Of a stretch of DNA of 64,000 nucleotides, positions 17,501 through 26,236 are shown in pieces. Origin of the DNA: Natrinema mahii (lineage in GTDB: Archaea > Halobacteriota > Halobacteria > Halobacteriales > Natrialbaceae). The stretch spans positions 272,878 through 336,877 of the forward strand of contig JHUT02000002.1 in the NCBI GenBank assembly GCA_000690595.2. Reading direction: 5' to 3'. The position numbers were made by a program, and so were the translations under genes. Under the pieces are notes generated by a model, which was given only the letters and a program-made list of their open reading frames with translations, searched no databases and was not told where the DNA came from. Every line of letters begins with the position of its first letter. Position 1 is the stretch's first letter.

Positions 17501-18493
17501 TCAGGACAGCGAGCAGCCGCGGATCTCGACGCCGTCGCCGTCCCTAACGTGGCCGATGACCCGTCCGTCGGTCTCGGCGACGAGGTCGGCGGCCCGATCC
17601 TCGGGAATCGCGACGACGAAGCCGGTACCCATGTTGAACGTGCGGTGCATCTCCTCGTCGGAGACGTTGCCCTCGTCCTGTACGAACTCGAAGATCGGCT
17701 GGGCCGGCAGCGGATCGTCGACGACGTACTCGAGCTCGCCCATCCGCAGCAGGTTCGTCCAGCCGCCGCCGGTGACGTGGGCCGCCGCCCGGACCCCGCA
17801 CTCGCACATCGGCTCGAGCAGGTCCGTGTAGATCCGGGTCGGCCGCAGCAGTTCCTCGCCGATCGTCTTCTCGGGGTCCAGCGGGAACGCGTCGGTGTAC
17901 TCGTGGTCCCGGGTGACGGCCTCGCGGGCCAGCGTCAACCCATTCGAGTGGATGCCGTTCGAGGGGAACCCGACGAGCGCGTCGCCGGCCGCAGCCTCCC
18001 CGTCGAAGATTTCGTCTTTGTCCGCGAGGCCGGCACAGGTGCCCGCCAGATCGAACCCCTTGACGACCTCCGGCATGACCGCCGTCTCGCCGCCGAGCAT
18101 CGTGAGGTCGGCCTGCTCGAGCCCCACCGCGAGCCCCTCGCCGATCCCGTTGGTCAAGTCCTCGTCGGGCTCGTCGATCGCCAGATAGTCGACGAAGGCG
18201 ACGGGTTCGACGCCTGCCGCCACGAGGTCGTTGACGTTCATCGCGATGCAGTCGATGCCGATCGTCGAGAAGTCCTCGACTGCTTCGGCGACTAACAGCT
18301 TGGTCCCAACGCCGTCGGTCGCTAGCGCCAGATACCGGTCGCCGATGTCGATCATTCCGGCGTACTCGGTCCGGAGGCCGCTCCCGAAGGCCTCGAGCAA
18401 GGCCGCGGTCGCGTCTTCGCTGGCCTCGATGTCGACGCCCGTCTCGGCGTAGGTGAGCCCCTCGTCGTCCGCGTCGTCGGCTGAGTCGGTCAT
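17501..18493 (-). CDS. purM: phosphoribosylformylglycinamidine cyclo-ligase
   Basis: A 330-aa AIR synthetase: FGAM + ATP gives AIR, step five of purine synthesis. Markers are YAETGVDIEASEDATAALLE, the ATP/metal motif LATDGVGTKLLVAEAV, IDCIAMNVNDLVAAGVEPVA and GGETAVMPEVVKGFDLAGTC. The C-terminal AHVTGGGWTNLLRMGE fits the family. It follows the M50 protease gene by 61 bp on the same strand and may be read through from it. purL is at 49-51 kb. Confidence 0.95.
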   Translation of the reverse strand: MTDSADDADDEGLTYAETGVDIEASEDATAALLEAFGSGLRTEYAGMIDIGDRYLALATDGVGTKLLVAEAVEDFSTIGIDCIAMNVNDLVAAGVEPVAFVDYLAIDEPDEDLTNGIGEGLAVGLEQADLTMLGGETAVMPEVVKGFDLAGTCAGLADKDEIFDGEAAAGDALVGFPSNGIHSNGLTLAREAVTRDHEYTDAFPLDPEKTIGEELLRPTRIYTDLLEPMCECGVRAAAHVTGGGWTNLLRMGELEYVVDDPLPAQPIFEFVQDEGNVSDEEMHRTFNMGTGFVVAIPEDRAADLVAETDGRVIGHVRDGDGVEIRGCSLS

Positions 18494-18554
18494 GTCTCAA
18501 CGACCTCTCGGGGCGAGCAAAAGGTCACCGGTCCGCTCGAGCGATCCGTCGGGG

Positions 18555-19184
18555 TCAGAACAGCCCGACGCGGAAGACGATGAACGCGGCCAGCAACACG
18601 CTGGGAACGAACACCAGCGCGAAGACGCCCTTGTGCCACTCGAGGACGGATTTGCCGTCGAGCGGGCCGAAGGGGATCATGTTGAACGCGGCGAGGACGA
18701 TGTTGATCCCGACGCCCATCTGACCGATCGTCCCGAGGTAGGTCGGGAAGACCATCAGCGGGAGAAAGAGTAGCGCAAGCAGGAGGTTCGTCACCGGTCC
18801 CGCGAGCGAGATCAAGCCGTTCTCCCGCTGGGTGATCCGACCCCGGTGGTAGACGGCCCCGGGCGCGGCAAAGAGGAAGCCGACGAGCGCGCCCATAAGC
18901 GCCAGAAACAGCATCTGATAGTCGGCCCGGAACTCGGCGACCTGTCCGAACTCGATCGCGACGACCTTGTGGGCGATCTCGTGGAGCAGGAAGGCGACGC
19001 CGACCGTCATGAGGCTCAACACGACCATCGTGAGGAAGAAACCGATCGCCTCGCCCCGATGGACGGGCGCGAATATCAGGGCGAAGGCGACGCTGAGGGT
19101 GACCCACGCGATCGCGAGATCGCGCTGTTCCCGATCGCTGAACGTGAGTTCGGACTCGGAACTGGCCCGCGTTCGGTGGCTCAT
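18555..19184 (-). CDS. site-2-protease-like M50 metallopeptidase
   Basis: A 209-aa intramembrane protease. Zinc motif HEIAHK (HExxH type, in VAFLLHEIAHKVVAIEFGQV) and the third-ligand motif NMIPFGPLDGK lie in membrane helices; about five or six helices in all. S2P enzymes cut membrane proteins within the bilayer, often releasing regulators. The start at 19184 overlaps the TraB-gene stop by 4 bp (ATGA); the longer frame to 19529 overlaps TraB and is rejected. Co-expression with TraB suggests a joint role in membrane protein turnover or signalling. Confidence 0.9.
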   Translation of the reverse strand: MSHRTRASSESELTFSDREQRDLAIAWVTLSVAFALIFAPVHRGEAIGFFLTMVVLSLMTVGVAFLLHEIAHKVVAIEFGQVAEFRADYQMLFLALMGALVGFLFAAPGAVYHRGRITQRENGLISLAGPVTNLLLALLFLPLMVFPTYLGTIGQMGVGINIVLAAFNMIPFGPLDGKSVLEWHKGVFALVFVPSVLLAAFIVFRVGLF

Positions 19185-20953
19185 AGCAGCCCCCGGAGCA
19201 GCTCGAGGCTGTTCTTTGCCCCCTCGAACAGTTCGCCCATCAGCGCGTCGACGCCGCCGATCTCGGGACCGGCTAGCCACGGCAACACGACGAACGGGAA
19301 CAGGAACGTCGCGATCATGCTCCCGACGTTCGTCAGCGCGACGATCATGATCAGCCGAAAGAGGGGCACGTCGAACATCGCCGCCACGGCCTCGTCGAGC
19401 GGCCGCTCGGTGTCGTCGACGATCTCGTTCAACGCCTGAATGTCGCGGACGTTGACCGGCCGGTGTCTGAGTTCGACGTAGCCCGCGAACCAGCCCGGCG
19501 CGAGCAGGGGGTTGATGCTCGTCAGCCACGCGACCGCGCCGCCGACGCCCGCGCTGGTCCAGCGCGCGCCGGCCAGCCGCGCCAGCGTAAAGGCGAAAAT
19601 CCCGTTAAAGAGGAACCAGGCGGCGAACACCTTCAGCAGGAAGACGTTCCTGACGCCGGCCATGATGAGCAGGAAGAAGAAGGCCAGAAAGCCGACCATG
19701 ACGAGGTACCCGAGGATCTTCAGCGGTGAGAACCGACGACTTGAGGCGGTCCCGGAGATCGACTCCCGCGAGGGGATGCCCGCAGGGTTCTCGAGGTGGC
19801 GTTCGATGCCGGCCCTGTGGCCGGCCCCGACGACCGCGAGGACGTCATAGCCCTGCTCGCGGAGGTCGTGGAGGTGCGAGGCGATGTAGGCGTCGCGCTC
19901 GTCGATCAGGGCGTTCGCGCCGCTGGGGCTGAACTGCCGGAACTCCTCCATCATGGCGGCGACGACGTCGCCGTCGGTCATCTCCTCGATGTCGATCTCG
20001 TCGATCTCCTCGACGTCGGCACCGGCCGCGTCGAGGAAGAGGCCGACAACTGCCCCGATCGTGACGCCGACGCCGAGTCCCGCGAGCATCCCGGCGCTCC
20101 CGCGAACCGCGTAGATCCCGGCGCTCTCGACACTTGCCGCCGAGAAGGGGCCGACGAAGGTGTCGGTCGCGACCAGTCCGAGACAGGCGACGACGCCGAG
20201 GGCGATCCCCCCGAGGACCCGTACCGAGAACCCCGAGAGGAGCCCGCCGGTGTACTCTTCGGCCGACTCGAGCGGCGGGAGGACGAGCAGGCCGGCGACG
20301 GCACCGACCAACGCGCCGATGGCGGCACCGCCGGCGTACTGCAGCGTCGCGGCGTCGGTGATCCCGACCAACAGGAGGTCGCCGAACCCGAGCAGCGGGG
20401 CGACGAACGCGGCGACCAGAAAGCCGACGAGCAGGCCGCCGATCGCGCCGAACGTCAGCCCGAGCGTCCGGGGATCGGTGATGCCGAGCGCGAGGCCGCC
20501 GACCATCTTCAGTTTCTCCGTGAACGTGAGCCGACTCCAGAACCGCTGGATCGTCACCTGAATATCGCGATCGACCAGGGCGACGCCGCTGCCGTGCTCC
20601 TCGGCGGCCTCGATCGCCGCCCGCATGTCCGCCCCGGGTTCGATGTCGAACTGGTCGCCCAGACGCGACTGGACGTACGACAGCATCCAGTAGGCCAGAA
20701 ACTGGAAGACGGTGTTGCCCGAGAGCAGGTCTTCGGCCTCGACGTCGTCGGGCGTGCCGCCCTGCATCTGGTTGTACCGGCCCTCGTCGAGTTCCACGGC
20801 GACCACGTCCGGTCGCTCGCGCTCGACGGTGTCCCGTACCTCGTCGACGCTCGCCTGCGAGACGTGTGCCGTCCCGAGAACCTGGACGGAGCCACGCTCG
20901 CGGTCGGGTGGCTCTGGCGGCTCCGGCACGTCGGCCTCGCCTGCATCGCTCAT
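19181..20953 (-). CDS. TraB/PrgY family membrane protein
   Basis: 590 aa from the ATG at 20953. The N-terminal TraB domain holds VQVLGTAHVSQASVDEVRDT, VAVELDEGRYNQM and LVDRDIQVTIQRFW, and resumes after an insertion with VVGAGHRAGIERHL. Two membrane blocks interrupt and follow it: a Gly/Ala-rich set of ~6 helices (residues ~165-310) and a C-terminal set of ~5 helices. TraB proteins resemble the TIKI/erythromycin-esterase-like metalloprotease fold and include Enterococcus pheromone-shutdown PrgY. It overlaps the downstream M50 protease gene. Confidence 0.88.
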   Translation of the reverse strand: MSDAGEADVPEPPEPPDRERGSVQVLGTAHVSQASVDEVRDTVERERPDVVAVELDEGRYNQMQGGTPDDVEAEDLLSGNTVFQFLAYWMLSYVQSRLGDQFDIEPGADMRAAIEAAEEHGSGVALVDRDIQVTIQRFWSRLTFTEKLKMVGGLALGITDPRTLGLTFGAIGGLLVGFLVAAFVAPLLGFGDLLLVGITDAATLQYAGGAAIGALVGAVAGLLVLPPLESAEEYTGGLLSGFSVRVLGGIALGVVACLGLVATDTFVGPFSAASVESAGIYAVRGSAGMLAGLGVGVTIGAVVGLFLDAAGADVEEIDEIDIEEMTDGDVVAAMMEEFRQFSPSGANALIDERDAYIASHLHDLREQGYDVLAVVGAGHRAGIERHLENPAGIPSRESISGTASSRRFSPLKILGYLVMVGFLAFFFLLIMAGVRNVFLLKVFAAWFLFNGIFAFTLARLAGARWTSAGVGGAVAWLTSINPLLAPGWFAGYVELRHRPVNVRDIQALNEIVDDTERPLDEAVAAMFDVPLFRLIMIVALTNVGSMIATFLFPFVVLPWLAGPEIGGVDALMGELFEGAKNSLELLRGLL

Positions 20954-21112
20954 TACTCGCCCCAACTCGGCGGCGACTTTTACCAGTATCGGACCGCGAA
21001 CCCCTGTAAAATATCTACGATGAGCGGCTTCGAGACCGGTGACGCGTCGCTCGAGTCGGCTCGCGGCCCAGCAAAAGCAAGACTGATTGTCGCCGTGGGA
21101 AAACGTCCGCCG

Positions 21113-21562
21113 ATGACTGACCTCGTGGAGACGGTGGTCGAGAACCGGGAGATGGTCCAGCCGAACCACGCCAACATGTTGGACGTCGCCCACGGCGGCA
21201 ACGTCATGAAGTGGATGGACGAAGTCGGCGCGATGTCGGCGATGCGGTTTTCCGGCGAGATGTGTGTCACCGCCCGCGTCAATCAGATGAACTTCGAGCG
21301 GCCGATCCCGGTCGGCGACACCGCCTACATCACGGCCTACGTCTACGACGCCGGTTCTTCGAGCGTGAAGGTCCGGCTGATCGCCGAGCGCGAGAACCTC
21401 CAGACCCGCGAGCGCGAACGGACCACCGAATCGTACTTCGTCTACGTCGCGATCGACGACGACAACACGCCGACGACCGTCCCCGAGTTGACCGTCAGCA
21501 CCGAGGAGGGCGAACGGCTCCGGCAGGAGGCACTCGCGGACGATCTGGGTCGGGCGGACTGA
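21113..21562 (+). CDS. acyl-CoA thioesterase (hotdog fold)
   Basis: 149 aa. NHANMLDVAHGGNVMKWMDE is the signature of the YciA/BFIT hotdog thioesterases, with the catalytic Asp in WMDE; VNQMNFERPIPVGDTAYITA completes the domain. It hydrolyses acyl-CoA to free acid and CoA. I chose the ATG at 21113 (MTDLVETVVENREMVQP) because family members start there; an in-frame ATG at 21020 would add a 31-residue tail. Divergent from the TraB operon. Confidence 0.9.
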   Translation: MTDLVETVVENREMVQPNHANMLDVAHGGNVMKWMDEVGAMSAMRFSGEMCVTARVNQMNFERPIPVGDTAYITAYVYDAGSSSVKVRLIAERENLQTRERERTTESYFVYVAIDDDNTPTTVPELTVSTEEGERLRQEALADDLGRAD

Positions 21563-21691
21563 GCCGGACGCCGGTTCCGGTTTCGGTTCTCCGCACGATC
21601 GTCTCTCACGCGATGACAGCGCCGTCCGCGGTCCGGCGCGAACGAAAAACGGGTCCGTTGTCGGCCCCGAAACGGGACCGGGTCGGTCGGG

Positions 21692-21919
21692 TTACTCCTC
21701 GCTGTCGTCGGTCGACCGCGGGTCGAGTTCGCCGAGGTCCTCGAGGGTCCCCTCGAGCGTGCCGCGGGTGTCGGCGACGGTCGCGCCGACGAGGCCGCCG
21801 ATCGCACCGCCCGTACTCGCGGCGTTGCGGCTGAACAGTCCGCCGATCGCCGCACCGACGCCGGCACCGATGGCCGCGTATCGAGCGCGCAACAACACTG
21901 CTTTGATTCGTTCTTTCAT
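21692..21919 (-). CDS. small glycine-zipper-like protein
   Basis: 75 aa. A basic start (MKERIKAVLLRARYAAIGAG) leads into a Gly/Ala-rich hydrophobic core (GAGVGAAIGGLF, GGAIGGLVGATVADT), then an acidic tail. The glycine repeats resemble glycine-zipper membrane proteins, but the helices are short. Function unknown. 65 bp before the HAD gene on the same strand. Confidence 0.6.
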   Translation of the reverse strand: MKERIKAVLLRARYAAIGAGVGAAIGGLFSRNAASTGGAIGGLVGATVADTRGTLEGTLEDLGELDPRSTDDSEE

Positions 21920-21984
21920 GTGTCGTACATGGATACTATCACGGATAAATATGTCTCCCGAGACATCCGTTCGGACGGCCCGTC

Positions 21985-22770
21985 TCAGAGAAGCGTGTCG
22001 ACGGCGGCCAGTGACTCGAGGACGTGGTCGGGTTCGGCGTCGGCCCCCGCGTCGGCGAGGTCCGACCGATCGGTGACGCCGGTGAGGACGAGCGCGGTCT
22101 CCATCCCCGCACGATTTCCCAGCGCGATGTCGGTATCGAGCCGGTCGCCGACGACAAGCGTGTTCCGGGGATCGGCCTCGAGCCGGTCCATCGCGGCCGT
22201 GGCCGCGACCGACGAGGGCTTCCCGAGGATTGCATCGGGCTCGCGGCCGGCGACGGCCTCCATCGCGGCGATGATCGCGCCCGACCCCGGAATCTCGCCG
22301 TCGTCGATCGGAACCGTCGTGTCCGGGTCGGTGCCGTAAAAAGGGACGTCGCCCTCGAGCGCCCGCAGGGCCGACCAGAGGGTGCCGTAGGAGAAGGTTT
22401 CGTCGAACGAACCCAGGACGACCTCGGCCTCGTCGGGCTCGGTCGTCAGCGCGACGGCCGCGTCCGCGAGGATCGACTCGAGTCGCTCGCTGCCGACGAG
22501 ATAGACCCGTTGGTCGGGATGGGTCGCGGCGAGGTACTCCGCCGAGACGGTCGCGGAGGTGAGGACGGTCGCGGGATCGACGTCGATCCCGTGTGGCGCG
22601 AGTTTCTCGCGGTAGTGATCGCGTCCCCGCGTGGGGTTGTTCGAGAAGAGCAGTCGCGAACAGCCAGCGGCCTCGAGCGCGCGCAAGCCGTCGGTCGCGC
22701 CGGGGAGCAACGCTTCGCCCCGGACCATCGTCCCATCGACGTCGAGAATCGCCGCCTCGTAGTCGGTCAT
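21985..22770 (-). CDS. HAD-IIA family phosphatase (NagD/AraL-like)
   Basis: A 261-aa HAD hydrolase. Motif I AILDVDGTMVRG holds the nucleophile Asp and acid Asp, motif II LLFSNNPTRG the Ser/Asn, motif III ILGKPSS the Lys, and motif IV VVGDRLDTDIALGNRAGMET the metal-binding Asps. The cap between motifs II and III is of the C2 (IIA) type. Such enzymes dephosphorylate sugar phosphates or nucleotides; the substrate is unassigned. Confidence 0.9.
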   Translation of the reverse strand: MTDYEAAILDVDGTMVRGEALLPGATDGLRALEAAGCSRLLFSNNPTRGRDHYREKLAPHGIDVDPATVLTSATVSAEYLAATHPDQRVYLVGSERLESILADAAVALTTEPDEAEVVLGSFDETFSYGTLWSALRALEGDVPFYGTDPDTTVPIDDGEIPGSGAIIAAMEAVAGREPDAILGKPSSVAATAAMDRLEADPRNTLVVGDRLDTDIALGNRAGMETALVLTGVTDRSDLADAGADAEPDHVLESLAAVDTLL

Positions 22771-22815
22771 CGGCCGTCCCTAGGACCGGCCGGCGATTGA
22801 GTGTTGGGATGGCAC

Positions 22816-22897
22816 AGACGGACTGTCGGAAGCCAGTCCCGATGTGACCGCGACCGTCCTGCGGTCACACCGGGGAACCCGTTTCGACAGTCCGTCT
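22816..22897. repeat. 82-bp palindromic repeat family 2, copy 2
   Basis: Perfect 13-bp outer arms AGACGGACTGTCG / CGACAGTCCGTCT; inner arms TGTGACCGC / GCGGTCACA around GACCGTCCT. The length equals copy 1. Its final T is the first base of the TCA stop triplet of the SHOCT gene, exactly as in copy 1, so the element abuts the gene end. Confidence 0.85.
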
Positions 22898-23301
22898 CAC
22901 CGCTCGCGCTCGAGGGACAACTCCTCGGTCTCGACGTCGGCGTCGGTCGCTCGTTCGTCGGCCTCGAGCAGTCGGTCCAGTTTCGCCTCGAACTCGGCAT
23001 CGGAGAGCTCGCCGGCGGCGTATCGTTCCTGTAAGGTCGTCACGGGGTCGGTTTCAGCGGCGGCCGCATCGGACTCGGCGGCCGAAGCGGACGATTCGGT
23101 GGCGGCTTGCTCGTCGCCCCCGCCCTCGGCGAGATACCACAGCAGGAGGCCGCCGAGGACGATCACGGCGGTGGCCAGGATGGCGTATATCGGCCCCGCT
23201 AACAGTAACAACGCGATGATCAGTACGTCGGCCAGAACGAACTTCATGGCGAACAGTTCGACGAGGGAGTAGCTCCGTCCGCCGGCGGTTCCGCTGGCCA
23301 T
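22897..23301 (-). CDS. membrane protein with C-terminal SHOCT domain
   Basis: 134 aa from the ATG at 23301. Two close membrane helices (MKFVLADVLIIALLLLAGPI and ILATAVIVLGGLLLWYLAEG), then an acidic Ala-rich linker, then a SHOCT motif (LQERYAAGELSDAEFEAKLD, ~90-110). SHOCT is a short oligomerisation module. The layout is a common haloarchaeal small membrane protein of unknown role. Confidence 0.8.
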   Translation of the reverse strand: MASGTAGGRSYSLVELFAMKFVLADVLIIALLLLAGPIYAILATAVIVLGGLLLWYLAEGGGDEQAATESSASAAESDAAAAETDPVTTLQERYAAGELSDAEFEAKLDRLLEADERATDADVETEELSLERER

Positions 23302-23393
23302 ACGCGCTAGTTGTGTGTCGGCTGAAATAACTGTGCGGGACTGCGACCGCGGGTCGGCCGCGCCCGCGGAACGGACCGCCCGATCGTCCTCGA

Positions 23394-24332
23394 TCAGCCC
23401 GCCCGGACCTGATCGAAGAGTCCGTCGCTGGTGTCGTATCCCTCGCCGTTCTCGACGGAGTGGAGGACGGTCGAGTACCCGTTGTCGTCCCAGGCGCTCG
23501 AGGCGGCCTCGCGGGCCTCGGCGAAGTTCCAGGGCGGGCCGTCGTGGAGGACGGGATCCTTGTGCGCCTGGCCGGCGACCGCGAAGTTCTCCTCCTCGTA
23601 CTGGGGCAGGTCGTACGCGCGGACGTGGTACTGGGTCGTCGGCGTCGACAGCCCCTTGACGATGTGTTCGTCCTGTTTCGTGACGGAGGGCTGGGAGGCG
23701 TCCTCGTCCATGATGATGTATCTGTCGCCGGGGCTGCCGGCGTACAGCGACGTCCAGCCCCACGACTCCATCTGCGAGTTGATCGACGCGGCGTCGCGAT
23801 CGAGGTCGCGGTTCCAGCCGACGTTGATCGGACCGGTCGCCTCGCCCAGGTCATCCTCCTGTGGGTTATCCACGTCGGAGTTGTAGACGTACAGCGGCCC
23901 GGTGTAGTCCGGGATCGAGGCCGTACCGACCGCCGCGTCCGCGCTTCCCGCGTCCCGCTGTTTTGTCTCGAGTCGATCGAACTCCCGGAACCGACCGATC
24001 ACCGCCGTATCGCGGTAGTTCAGGGTGAACGCGCGATCGGGGTCGGTGTACTCGTCGGGGACGGCCCGTCGATGGATCGTTCCCTCGTCGTAGACCAGCG
24101 TCGCTTTCCCGTAGTCGTCCCGAAGCTCGGGGCTGACGAACCGCTGTTCGTGTTCGAAGTAGTCGCCGTCCGGTCGGTACTTGTGGATGCGGCGACCGGA
24201 GACGGTCACCGGCCCCGCGTCGTCGTCGCTCGCGGCGCGTCCCACGCCGACGAGTCCAGCGAGCAGGCCGCTGCTCGCGATCGATGCGAGGAATCCACGC
24301 CGCCCGAATCGTGTCGGATCGTTCGCGTCCAT
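23394..24332 (-). CDS. Tat-exported protein, unknown
   Basis: 312 aa from the ATG at 24332. A Tat signal (FGRRGFLASIASSGLLAGLV) ends near AASDD; no lipobox, so it is probably secreted. The mature part is rich in Asp, Tyr and Trp (INVGWNRDLDRDAASINSQM, DGPPWNFAEAREAASSAWDD) with no metal or catalytic motif I recognise. A TATA-like TTTATAAT at 24370-24377 supports this start over an upstream in-frame ATG at 24407. Confidence 0.75.
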   Translation of the reverse strand: MDANDPTRFGRRGFLASIASSGLLAGLVGVGRAASDDDAGPVTVSGRRIHKYRPDGDYFEHEQRFVSPELRDDYGKATLVYDEGTIHRRAVPDEYTDPDRAFTLNYRDTAVIGRFREFDRLETKQRDAGSADAAVGTASIPDYTGPLYVYNSDVDNPQEDDLGEATGPINVGWNRDLDRDAASINSQMESWGWTSLYAGSPGDRYIIMDEDASQPSVTKQDEHIVKGLSTPTTQYHVRAYDLPQYEEENFAVAGQAHKDPVLHDGPPWNFAEAREAASSAWDDNGYSTVLHSVENGEGYDTSDGLFDQVRAG

Positions 24333-24463
24333 GATCCGGATCGTCTTCCATCGACGACTGTAACGTAATTTTATAATATCGATCCGTATCGGATCGACTG
24401 TCAGCATCTCTCACAGAGGAGTATTGAGGTAGGACTATCGGGCTGGCGGCCGTCGTCCGCCCC

Positions 24464-24892
24464 GTGACATCGGCCGTCCCCTCGGTACTACTCGGTGGCG
24501 ATCGCTTCCAGTTCGTCGCGCTCCGCTGGACGCTGCTCGCACTCGCCGGTGGCACGATCGCCGGCGGACTGCGTCTGGCCTACGCGACCGGAACCGTCGA
24601 CGCGAGCGGGTACCACGCGCTGTCGGAACTCGCTCTGTACGCGATTCCCGCCCTCGGATTCCTCGTTGCAGCCGGAACGGGATATGCGGGCCAGGGCCTG
24701 CCGCGGGGGATGCTGTTCGGTCTCGCCGCCCCCGTCGGCGCGGTGCTGGCCCTGCTGGCGTCGGCGGCCGTCGGCGTCTCCCGGTTCGATTCGGACCCCC
24801 GGACGTGGCTCGTCGCGACCGTCGCCGTCGGCCTCGCAGTCGGGCTACTCGGCTGGGGAACCGGTCGACTGCTCGGAACGCTCTGGGGGTAG
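24464..24892 (+). CDS. four-helix membrane protein, unknown
   Basis: 142 aa with four hydrophobic stretches (FVALRWTLLALAGGTIAGGL; YAIPALGFLVAAGTGYAG; MLFGLAAPVGAVLALLASAA; WLVATVAVGLAVGLLGWG). No conserved polar motif. It precedes the two paralogous acidic genes by 45 bp on the same strand, but those seem to have their own promoters. Confidence 0.6.
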   Translation: MTSAVPSVLLGGDRFQFVALRWTLLALAGGTIAGGLRLAYATGTVDASGYHALSELALYAIPALGFLVAAGTGYAGQGLPRGMLFGLAAPVGAVLALLASAAVGVSRFDSDPRTWLVATVAVGLAVGLLGWGTGRLLGTLWG

Positions 24893-24904
24893 TCGACGGC
24901 GGGG

Positions 24905-24937
24905 AATCCTTATCCGGATACTCGACGTAGGTCCAGT
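24905..24937 (+). promoter_or_regulatory. promoter repeated before both paralogues
   Basis: GAATCCTTATCCGG ends ~24 bp before the ATG at 24938. Nearly the same GAATTCTTATCCGG stands before the second paralogue (25446-25459). CTTATCC is the TATA-like core; spacing suggests leaderless mRNAs. Confidence 0.55.
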
Positions 24938-25387
24938 ATGTCACTCGATGTCGAGGTCCCCGATCCGCCGTCGCTTCACGGCTCCCAGCACCTCGGCGAC
25001 TACGACGCCGTCGAGGAACCCGACGAGCGAACCGGGGATACCGTCCGCCGCGAGGCGCTTGCCGACTTCCTCGAGGCGGGCGCCTGGGAGGACGCCTTCG
25101 ACGAGTGGGCGCGGGAGACGTCCCTGACCGACCGGGAGTTCCGGCTCGTTCGGGAGTACGACCTGCTCGATGCGTTCGACTTCTACTGGAACCAGTCGGC
25201 GGAAGATGTCGGCTACCGAGCGCCGTCGGTGCCGACGGACGCGGTCGCCGATCACGACGACCTCGACGACGTGGACGTCGAGACCATCGAAGAGGAACTG
25301 GAGTCGCTGGGATGGATCGTCAGCGAGGTGTTGGAGACCGACTACATTCATCGCGACGGCGGTGAGTTCGGCTACACCTGGGAGTAG
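24938..25387 (+). CDS. acidic haloarchaeal protein, tandem paralogue 1
   Basis: 149 aa, very acidic and soluble. The core REALADFLEAGAWEDAFDEW, then FRLVREYDLLDAFDFYWNQS and VGYRAPSVP align with the next gene over most of the length. No known domain. A conserved promoter and same-strand order show a local duplication. Possible binding partner or adaptor protein; function unknown. Confidence 0.65.
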   Translation: MSLDVEVPDPPSLHGSQHLGDYDAVEEPDERTGDTVRREALADFLEAGAWEDAFDEWARETSLTDREFRLVREYDLLDAFDFYWNQSAEDVGYRAPSVPTDAVADHDDLDDVDVETIEEELESLGWIVSEVLETDYIHRDGGEFGYTWE

Positions 25388-25480
25388 CGACCGGCCCCAT
25401 GGCCGACGGCTCGGTCGCGTCCCGATCCGAAACCGACGGCGGTGGGAATTCTTATCCGGGAACCCGACCTACGGCCGGGT

Positions 25481-25948
25481 ATGACACTCGAGGTCGAGCC
25501 CCCCGAGCCGCCGGAACTGGAGTTCGTCGATCCCAACGAGTACGACGACGCGACCATCAGCGCCGACGGCGAGGAGATCGACTACCGTCGCGAGGAACTG
25601 CAGGCGTTCCTCGAGGAGGGTGCATGGGAGGAAGCGTTCGACGAGTGGCGGACCGACACCGATCTCGAGCAGCGGGAGTACGGGATCGCGCGGGACCTCG
25701 ACCTCTTTGCCGGCTTCGACTTCTTCTGGGACGACTTCGCCGACCGCGTGGGGTATCACGCGCCCGGCATTCCGGAGGACTGGCAGGCCCGTGAGTACCA
25801 CCCCGAACTCGACACCTGGGGGACCGTCTCCTCGATCAACGCCGAACTCACCGAGTTCGGCCAGATCGTCTCGGTCACGCTCAAGGAGGAGTACGTCGAC
25901 TGGGAGGCCGAGTACGAACCGCCCGAGGACCTGCCGGACTTCGACTGA
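25481..25948 (+). CDS. acidic haloarchaeal protein, tandem paralogue 2
   Basis: 155 aa from the ATG at 25481 (MTLEVEPPEPPELEFVDPNE). EELQAFLEEGAWEEAFDEW, YGIARDLDLFAGFDFFWDDF and VGYHAPGIP mirror paralogue 1; the C-terminal ~45 residues differ more. Aromatic residues in FDFFWDDF-type segments are conserved between the two, suggesting a shared surface or core. Function unknown. Confidence 0.65.
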   Translation: MTLEVEPPEPPELEFVDPNEYDDATISADGEEIDYRREELQAFLEEGAWEEAFDEWRTDTDLEQREYGIARDLDLFAGFDFFWDDFADRVGYHAPGIPEDWQAREYHPELDTWGTVSSINAELTEFGQIVSVTLKEEYVDWEAEYEPPEDLPDFD

Positions 25949-26236
25949 GTCCGGCCGGCGACGACCGACGCTGCGACCGCGACTCGAGCGGGTCCGGCCG
26001 TCGCACTCCGGACAGCGACCGAGCGACGTACCCGGTAACAGCCCCGGCGATCGTTCCGGGCCGGCCGAGCATCGGCCCGTCGCTCCCGTCGATCGGCGGC
26101 GATAGCGGACGAAGGCGGAACCCGGTTCCGCGACGCTCGGCGGGATCGAGACTCGGTACGTCGGAAAACGCGGCTACTCGCGGCCGGTCGACGGGGTCGA
26201 TACGCGAGTCGGTCGTCGCCGGTTCGCTACCCGGAC

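Noticed and set aside
19796-21112. N-terminal extension of the thioesterase frame back to 19796
   Set aside because: It lies antisense to TraB and lacks family similarity; thioesterases of this class start at MTDLVETVVENRE.
25949-26236. Possible Arg/Pro-rich minus-strand gene (25881-26249)
   Set aside because: It overlaps the paralogue 2 gene antisense and its composition (Arg, Pro, Ser) is that of a GC-rich shadow frame.
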